Origin: Porphyrobacter sp.
GTDB lineage: Bacteria; Pseudomonadota; Alphaproteobacteria; Sphingomonadales; Sphingomonadaceae
Assembly (NCBI GenBank): GCA_017744315.1
Contig: JAGIBN010000010.1
Coordinates: 32,798-96,797, forward strand
DNA length: 64,000 nt
Direction: 5' to 3'
Shown here: piece by piece, positions 59,565-64,000 of the stretch
How positions within the stretch are numbered: the first letter of the stretch is position 1
Layout of the letters: each line of letters begins with the position of its first letter
Program-made: the position numbers and the translations under genes
Notes under the pieces: generated by a model
What the model was told of the DNA's origin: nothing
Seen by the model: only the letters and a program-made list of their open reading frames with translations
Databases searched by the model: none

Positions 59565-60956
59565 TCAGAAGTCGAACTGCGCACGCATCCCGAAGGTGTC
59601 GACCTGGTAGTTCGGATCAGTGCCGGCGGGGACTGCGGCATCGCTGACCCACAAGTGCCCGTAATTGAGGATGAAGCGCACGTAGTCCTCGGGGATCCAG
59701 ATGGCCGAGAGGCCGGCGGCCTGCTGCAATCCGCCAACGATGTCCTCGTCGTTGAGGTCGATCCTGTCGTAACGCACGTTGAGCTGTACCGCGCCGATTC
59801 CCCCCTTCGACACCGGGTTTTCAGGGCGAATGCGATCGTAGGCGCCGCCCCTGTAGGTGGTGTTGTCACCGGTCACGATCATGCCCAGTTCCGCGTATCC
59901 GCCCTGGAACGTCGGGTTGCTCAGGCCTGGGCGTAAAGTGGTAATCTGATGGCCTTCGATAGTCGCGTGGAACGGACCCTGGACGTAAGCCAGTTCTGCT
60001 CCAAAGCTTCGTTCGCCAGTCGCCGGAATGTTGCCTGTATCAACCAGGCGCACATCAGTGGTGTGGAAGAACGGGCGAGCGCGATAGCGGACCGAGGTCG
60101 CGGCATCGTTGAGGTCGCGGAAGTGCGCCGAACCACCGATGTGAAGACGGCCTTCGCCGATTTCGGGCGCATAGACGACCCTACCATCGAAGCTGTAGCT
60201 GTTGTTGCTGTCCGAGTTCAGGTCCTTGGCGTTCCCGGTGAACGCTCCGAGCTGAACCAGCAGGTCCTTGTTGGCGTAGACCCCGCTTAGTCCGACGCGC
60301 CGCTCGAAGTTGAACGCAGAGTTGAACGCGGCCCGCTCCAGCATCGAGGTGAACAGGTCGCTGGTGAGCTCTTCAAGGCCCCAGAAGGGCTTGTGCTGGC
60401 CGACGGTCAGGGTGAGCTTGTCGGTCGGCTTGTAAGTCAGGAAGACGTCGGTCAGCTCGATCGCCGACGTGGCCACGTCGACTTCCATTCGGTATCCGAA
60501 ATTACCCGGCAGGCTGCCTTCGACGCCGAGGAAGGCGCGGCGGAATTCGGTTGCGAAGCCGAGGCTGTTTCCCGCTTCCACAGACGCCGGGGCGTTGATC
60601 GTCGCGCTGTCGATCTGCAACCGACCGCGGGGCTTGAACGACCAGCCGCCCGGGGCTGAAACTTCAGGCGCTCCCTTCCAGGAGATCCGTGGCGCGTCCG
60701 GTGCGGGAGCAGGAGTCGACGCAGGGGCAGGAGCGGCGGCGGGGGCCAAGGCCTGTGCGGCCGGCTCGGCCTCGGCGGCGTCGCGAGCTTGCTCTTTCGC
60801 CTGAAGCTCTTCCACTTTTCCGGCGAGGCGGGCGATCTCCGCCTGCATGGCCGCGATCTGCTGTTGCAGCTCGGCAACTTCCTGCGACTGGGCGAACGCA
60901 GGCCCAGGTGCGACCAAGGCGGAACCGGCAAGGAGGGCCGGCAATAGTGAGCGCAT
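59565..60956 (-). CDS. Phosphate-selective porin, OprO/OprP family
   Basis: A 463-residue outer-membrane porin. Signal peptide MRSLLPALLAGSALVAPGPAFAQ, then a coiled coil (QEVAELQQQIAAMQAEIARLAGKVEELQ), an alanine/proline linker and the PF07396-type barrel (RRAFLGVEGSLPGNFGYRMEVDVA, TVGQHKPFWGLEELTSD), ending in Phe (MRAQFDF) as BAM substrates do. OprP and OprO bind phosphate and polyphosphate. Its position between phoR and pstS and the Pho array upstream support phosphate uptake. A short gap follows before pstS. Confidence 0.92.
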   Translation of the reverse strand: MRSLLPALLAGSALVAPGPAFAQSQEVAELQQQIAAMQAEIARLAGKVEELQAKEQARDAAEAEPAAQALAPAAAPAPASTPAPAPDAPRISWKGAPEVSAPGGWSFKPRGRLQIDSATINAPASVEAGNSLGFATEFRRAFLGVEGSLPGNFGYRMEVDVATSAIELTDVFLTYKPTDKLTLTVGQHKPFWGLEELTSDLFTSMLERAAFNSAFNFERRVGLSGVYANKDLLVQLGAFTGNAKDLNSDSNNSYSFDGRVVYAPEIGEGRLHIGGSAHFRDLNDAATSVRYRARPFFHTTDVRLVDTGNIPATGERSFGAELAYVQGPFHATIEGHQITTLRPGLSNPTFQGGYAELGMIVTGDNTTYRGGAYDRIRPENPVSKGGIGAVQLNVRYDRIDLNDEDIVGGLQQAAGLSAIWIPEDYVRFILNYGHLWVSDAAVPAGTDPNYQVDTFGMRAQFDF

Positions 60957-60990
60957 GGGAGAAGAGTCCGTTTACAAACGTGTCTGTTAC

Positions 60991-61030
60991 ATAACCGTGC
61001 TATGACCGGACTATTACAGTACGATGACAC
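60991..61030 (-). promoter_or_regulatory. Four tandem Pho-box heptamers upstream of the porin
   Basis: Read on the minus strand, GTGTCAT (61024-61030), CTGTAAT (61013-61019), CGGTCAT (61002-61008) and CGGTTAT (60991-60997) repeat with exactly 4-base spacers, an 11-base period. Each matches CTGTCAT in 5 or 6 of 7 positions. Two adjacent PhoB dimers are predicted. The array ends about 35 bases before the porin ATG. Confidence 0.75.
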
Positions 61031-61081
61031 CCCTTCTGGTTGTCCACAGCCCTGCAATATTTGCGGAGCTCTGGAGTTGCT

Positions 61082-62263
61082 TTAGTCCGCAATCGGCAAC
61101 GATACCTTGACCGTAGTCCCGTCTCCGACACGGCTGGCAATGTCGAGGCGTCCGCGATGACGCTCGACGATATGCTTCACGATGGCGAGCCCTAAGCCAG
61201 TGCCGCCGGCCGCTCGGCTGCGGCCTGGGTCCGTTCGATAGAAGCGCCGGGTGAGGTGCGGGATATGCTCAGCCGGAATGCCTTCGCCATGGTCGCGTAC
61301 GGTCAGCACCGCCATGTCGCGCTCGCCGCGCGTAAGGTCTACCGAAACTGGGGTGCCAGCCTCGCCGTACTTAAGCGCATTGTCGACCAGGTTGCGAACC
61401 AGCTGTTCGAGCTGCTTCTCATCGCCGCGCACAAGTATTTCGCCATCGAGCCCGGCAAGGTCGAGCCGCTCAAGGCGGTCGAGCCCCGCTCCGTCGCGTG
61501 CCGAACGCTGGGCTAGTGCTGCGAAGTCGAGTTTTTCGCGCGGGTGATCGTGCTTCTCGGCCTCGACACGTGAGAGCGACATGAGGTCGCTGACGAGGCT
61601 TTGCAGACGCTTGGCTTCGCGCAGGACCGTGGCGTGAAAGCGGTTAGCTTGTTCCGGGGGCAGGTCCGCGCCCTCGTCGACGAGGGTTTCGACGTAGCCG
61701 ATGATCGAGGCGAGGGGGGTGCGCAATTCGTGGCTGGCATTGGCGACGAAATCGGTGTGCGCGCGGCTGACGTCGATTTCGGCTGTCCGGTTGACCAGCT
61801 CGATCAGCGAGTAACGCCCATCGATCGGCTGCCGCGACATCTGCCAGCTGCTGCCGGGGCCGGTCAGACCCTCGATCGTCGCGCTTCCGCCGTTGGGTTC
61901 AGACAGAAGCTCCACGGCAGTGGGATGGCGAAACAGGACGCGCGCGTCCTGCCCCAGGGTATGCGATCCAACCGCTTCCCTTGCCGCTGCATTGGCCACG
62001 ACGATGCGCTCTCCGTCGAGCATGAACATCGGGAGTCCGGAATGCTCGATGAGATCGGCCATGCCGGTTGCCGTAAGCTGGACGCCCTCGCGTGATTGCG
62101 GTGCGGCCATCGGCGGGGGTGTGGCGACCAGCCAGAAGGATGCAATCCAGACGAGCATCGCCGCCAGGACGAGAAGGATGCTCGTCCCTGCGAAAGCCAT
62201 GACCACCCCGGTGAGGAGCGCGATCACAATTCCGGCGAGGGGAATGTTTCGACGGTTGGTCAT
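61082..62263 (-). CDS. phoR: Phosphate regulon sensor histidine kinase PhoR
   Basis: 393-residue histidine kinase with two N-terminal membrane helices (IVIALLTGVVMAFAG, ILLVLAAMLVWIASFWLV), a PAS domain (residues 68-160), the H-box FVANASHELRTPLASIIGYVETL with phospho-acceptor His178, and an HATPase domain (NLVDNALKYGE, DHGEGIPAEH, GGTGLGLAIVKHI). No periplasmic sensor domain, as is usual for PhoR. It is upstream of the porin with a 125-base gap and diverges from the Hsp70-like gene. Confidence 0.95.
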   Translation of the reverse strand: MTNRRNIPLAGIVIALLTGVVMAFAGTSILLVLAAMLVWIASFWLVATPPPMAAPQSREGVQLTATGMADLIEHSGLPMFMLDGERIVVANAAAREAVGSHTLGQDARVLFRHPTAVELLSEPNGGSATIEGLTGPGSSWQMSRQPIDGRYSLIELVNRTAEIDVSRAHTDFVANASHELRTPLASIIGYVETLVDEGADLPPEQANRFHATVLREAKRLQSLVSDLMSLSRVEAEKHDHPREKLDFAALAQRSARDGAGLDRLERLDLAGLDGEILVRGDEKQLEQLVRNLVDNALKYGEAGTPVSVDLTRGERDMAVLTVRDHGEGIPAEHIPHLTRRFYRTDPGRSRAAGGTGLGLAIVKHIVERHRGRLDIASRVGDGTTVKVSLPIAD

Positions 62264-62529
62264 TGGCCGCCGGCTTTATCGGTAGGATATGACATGTTCC
62301 AGTCGGATTGGTGACCGATCTGAGAATTGTGGGACATGCCTGGCTTCAACCATTGACCCTATTCCGTCAGGCGAAAGACCTTCGGTACCCAGGCATAGGT
62401 CAACCGACTGCACGCCCAGTCGCGGGTGGCGAGGCAAGATGAACGCGCTATCAGCTAACCAGCCCGCTTGTCTGCGTGCGAGCACGAACGTAGGCGCGCT
62501 CCTCAAGCAACGCAGGCTTACATGATCAC
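62264..62529. other. Gene-free stretch between phoR and the Hsp70-like gene
   Basis: About 265 bases without a convincing gene; it must hold both divergent promoters. TGCCTGG (62337-62343) and CCAGGCA (62389-62395) form a 7-bp inverted repeat with a 45-base interior, which could be an RNA stem or an operator. I could not match it to a known riboswitch. Confidence 0.35.
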
Positions 62530-63831
62530 ATGAACTCTCTCATTTCCCGTGGCTTGGCTGGCCTGGACTTCGGAACGACCAACTCTGTCGCGGCCCTGCC
62601 TGGTGGAATTGGTCACGAGCCTCATCTCGTCCCACTCGACGGCCCGGGTGGTCCGGCCGATGTGTTTCGGTCGGCCTTGTGCTTCTGGCGCGACGAGGAC
62701 GTGCGGGGCGGCTTGGCTGTGGAGGCCGGTCCGGCCGCGATCCACGAATACCTCGAGTTTCCTAGCGACAGCCGCTTTCTTCAATCGTTCAAGTCAGTCG
62801 CTGCCAGTCGGTCGTTCGAACGAGCATCAGTGTTTGCGCGCCCGTACCGCTTTGAGGAGTTGGGCCGACTGTTTCTCGATAAGCTGGCATCGCACGCAGG
62901 GGGATTGCTGGATGGGCTGGACAGGATCGTGGTGGGACGACCGGTAAACTATGCCGGTGCGAGCCCTGATCCGAACCTTGCACGGCAACGTTACGACGCG
63001 ATGTTCCAAGGCTTCGCGCGGGAAATCCACTATGTCTACGAGCCATTAGCAGCCGCGTTCAGTTATGCATCGCGCCTGACGGAGCCCGCGACGCTGTTGG
63101 TCGCCGATTTCGGAGGCGGCACCAGCGACTTCTCGGTAGTTCAGGTGCGGGAACCTGGTACGCAGCAGCGTTGCATTCCCCTCGGTCATGCCGGCGTTGG
63201 ACTTGCGGGCGATCGGTTCGACCAGCGTATCATGGATCGGCTCTTGCTGCCGATGCTCGGCAAAGGCGGGCGCTATCGCTCGTTCGATAAAGAACTTGAG
63301 ATTCCGCCGGGATATTTCGCCGACTTCTCCGACTGGTCCAAGCTCGCGTTAATGCGGAATCGACGCACGCTCGACGAACTCGAACGGCTTCGCCGCAGCG
63401 CGCTGGACCCCGAGGCGATCGCCCGCATGATCGCGATGATCGACAATGAACTTGGTTTTCCGCTCCACGATGCGGTGACGCGGCTGAAACGTGCGTTGAC
63501 GGTTGAGGACAGCTCGACGTTCAGCTTCTCAGGTGCAGGCTTGGAAATCGAGGCGGTAGTGACGCGTACCGAGTTCGAGAGCTGGATAGCCAATGACGTC
63601 GCCCGGATGGCTCAGGCAGTGGACGACGCCCTCGCAGATGCCGGAGTCGACCAAGCAGACATCGATCGCGTGTTCCTCACCGGCGGGACGTCGCTAGTAC
63701 CGGCTGTCAGACGGGTGTTCACCAGCCGCTTTCGCAACGAACAAATCATGTCGGGCGGAGAGCTGACTTCGATCGCGCACGGCTTAGCCTTGGTGGCACA
63801 TGAGGAGGATCCATCCGCTTGGCGCGCATGA
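62530..63831 (+). CDS. Hsp70 family protein, YegD-like
   Basis: 433 residues of the Hsp70/actin ATPase fold without the C-terminal substrate-binding domain, like E. coli YegD. Motifs: LDFGTTNSVAALPGG (phosphate 1), VADFGGGTSDFSVVQV (phosphate 2), YEPLAAAFSYA (connect) and FLTGGTSLVPAVR (adenosine). Function unknown; without a lid and substrate domain it is not expected to fold proteins like DnaK. It stands alone after phoR, and an unrelated outer-membrane gene follows on the other strand. Confidence 0.87.
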   Translation: MNSLISRGLAGLDFGTTNSVAALPGGIGHEPHLVPLDGPGGPADVFRSALCFWRDEDVRGGLAVEAGPAAIHEYLEFPSDSRFLQSFKSVAASRSFERASVFARPYRFEELGRLFLDKLASHAGGLLDGLDRIVVGRPVNYAGASPDPNLARQRYDAMFQGFAREIHYVYEPLAAAFSYASRLTEPATLLVADFGGGTSDFSVVQVREPGTQQRCIPLGHAGVGLAGDRFDQRIMDRLLLPMLGKGGRYRSFDKELEIPPGYFADFSDWSKLALMRNRRTLDELERLRRSALDPEAIARMIAMIDNELGFPLHDAVTRLKRALTVEDSSTFSFSGAGLEIEAVVTRTEFESWIANDVARMAQAVDDALADAGVDQADIDRVFLTGGTSLVPAVRRVFTSRFRNEQIMSGGELTSIAHGLALVAHEEDPSAWRA

Positions 63832-63881
63832 GCTTGCCGGTGGCCCGAAGGACTGCTTCTGTTTTGCAGGCCAAAGTAACG

Positions 63882-64000
63882 TCACCAGTTGTACCTGACC
63901 CCAATCTTGGCGTCGTAGGCCTTGCTGTCCCCGTCGAAGGTCGAGTTGTAACTCCCCGCTCCGAACAGCGTGGTGTTGCGATCCATACGCCAGCTGACCC
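63882..64000 (-). CDS. C-terminal end of an outer-membrane beta-barrel protein, 5' part outside window
   Basis: The minus strand from the window edge to a TGA at 63882-63884 encodes 39 residues ending GVRYNW, preceded by alternating strands (DRNTTLFGAG, AYDAKIG). A last-strand aromatic terminus and an even pattern of hydrophobic residues are typical of autotransporter or other outer-membrane barrels. No family can be named from this fragment. Confidence 0.65.
   Translation of the reverse strand, partial: VSWRMDRNTTLFGAGSYNSTFDGDSKAYDAKIGVRYNW

Overview
The window is a stretch of high-GC chromosome from an alphaproteobacterium, most likely of the order Sphingomonadales (Sphingomonadaceae or Erythrobacteraceae). 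The evidence is the gene content: alphaproteobacterial parE, comF next to an NDUFAF5-like methyltransferase, a DOMON/DUF1343 pair, a 'Vgr-related' HExxH protein, a LigF-like glutathione transferase, rph-rdgB-hemW-xerC diverging from hrcA-grpE, and PhoR-porin-pstSCAB-phoU-phoB. Nearly every base is coding. I see no insertion sequence, prophage, CRISPR array, rRNA or tRNA. It reads as ordinary core genome, with a few lineage-specific genes.

Layout. 0-6 kb: end of glyS, ppdK, an SAM methyltransferase and comF. 6-18 kb: hisI, an acyl-CoA dehydrogenase, a dienelactone hydrolase, cysK with an exporter, a PilZ protein, tyrS, a DOMON/DUF1343 pair, a LigF-like GST and a GT87 membrane protein. 18-21 kb: two tandem soluble chemoreceptor-like proteins with the sensor domain at the C-terminus. 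21-30 kb: parE, an LpoA-like lipoprotein, rsmI-yraN-gshB, a DedA protein, then the coupled leftward operon rph-rdgB-hemW-xerC. 30-39 kb: chaperone genes (hrcA-grpE, dnaK-dnaJ) around a PH-domain protein, nhaC, an HExxH protein and a copper chaperone; dnaK has a very good heat-shock promoter. 38.6-44.3 kb: radA, cvpA, an IscU-like protein, an MHS transporter, alr and phaR. 44.4-53.6 kb: proS, an M28 peptidase, rnr, a Usp protein, pdhC, a thioesterase, lpdA and a small acidic protein. 53.6-62.3 kb: a complete phosphate regulon on the minus strand (phoR, phosphate-type porin, pstS-C-A-B, phoU, phoB). 62.5-64 kb: a YegD-like short Hsp70 and the end of an outer-membrane barrel.

The clearest system is phosphate acquisition: a porin, a binding protein and ABC transporter, PhoU, and the PhoR/PhoB sensor pair. 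Four heptamers matching the Pho box in an exact 11-base register lie upstream of the porin, and a weaker pair lies upstream of pstS. The heat-shock set (HrcA, GrpE, DnaK, DnaJ) is split into two loci. The pyruvate dehydrogenase E2 and E3 genes flank a thioesterase.

I did not find a convincing undescribed multi-gene system. The best candidates for a second look are the tandem inverted-architecture receptor pair, the four-repeat Pho array, the hairpin that reaches into the ribosome-binding site of a 58-residue protein, and a 20-codon reading frame coupled to nhaC. All start choices and family assignments come from reading the sequence and from memory of the families; no searches were run.
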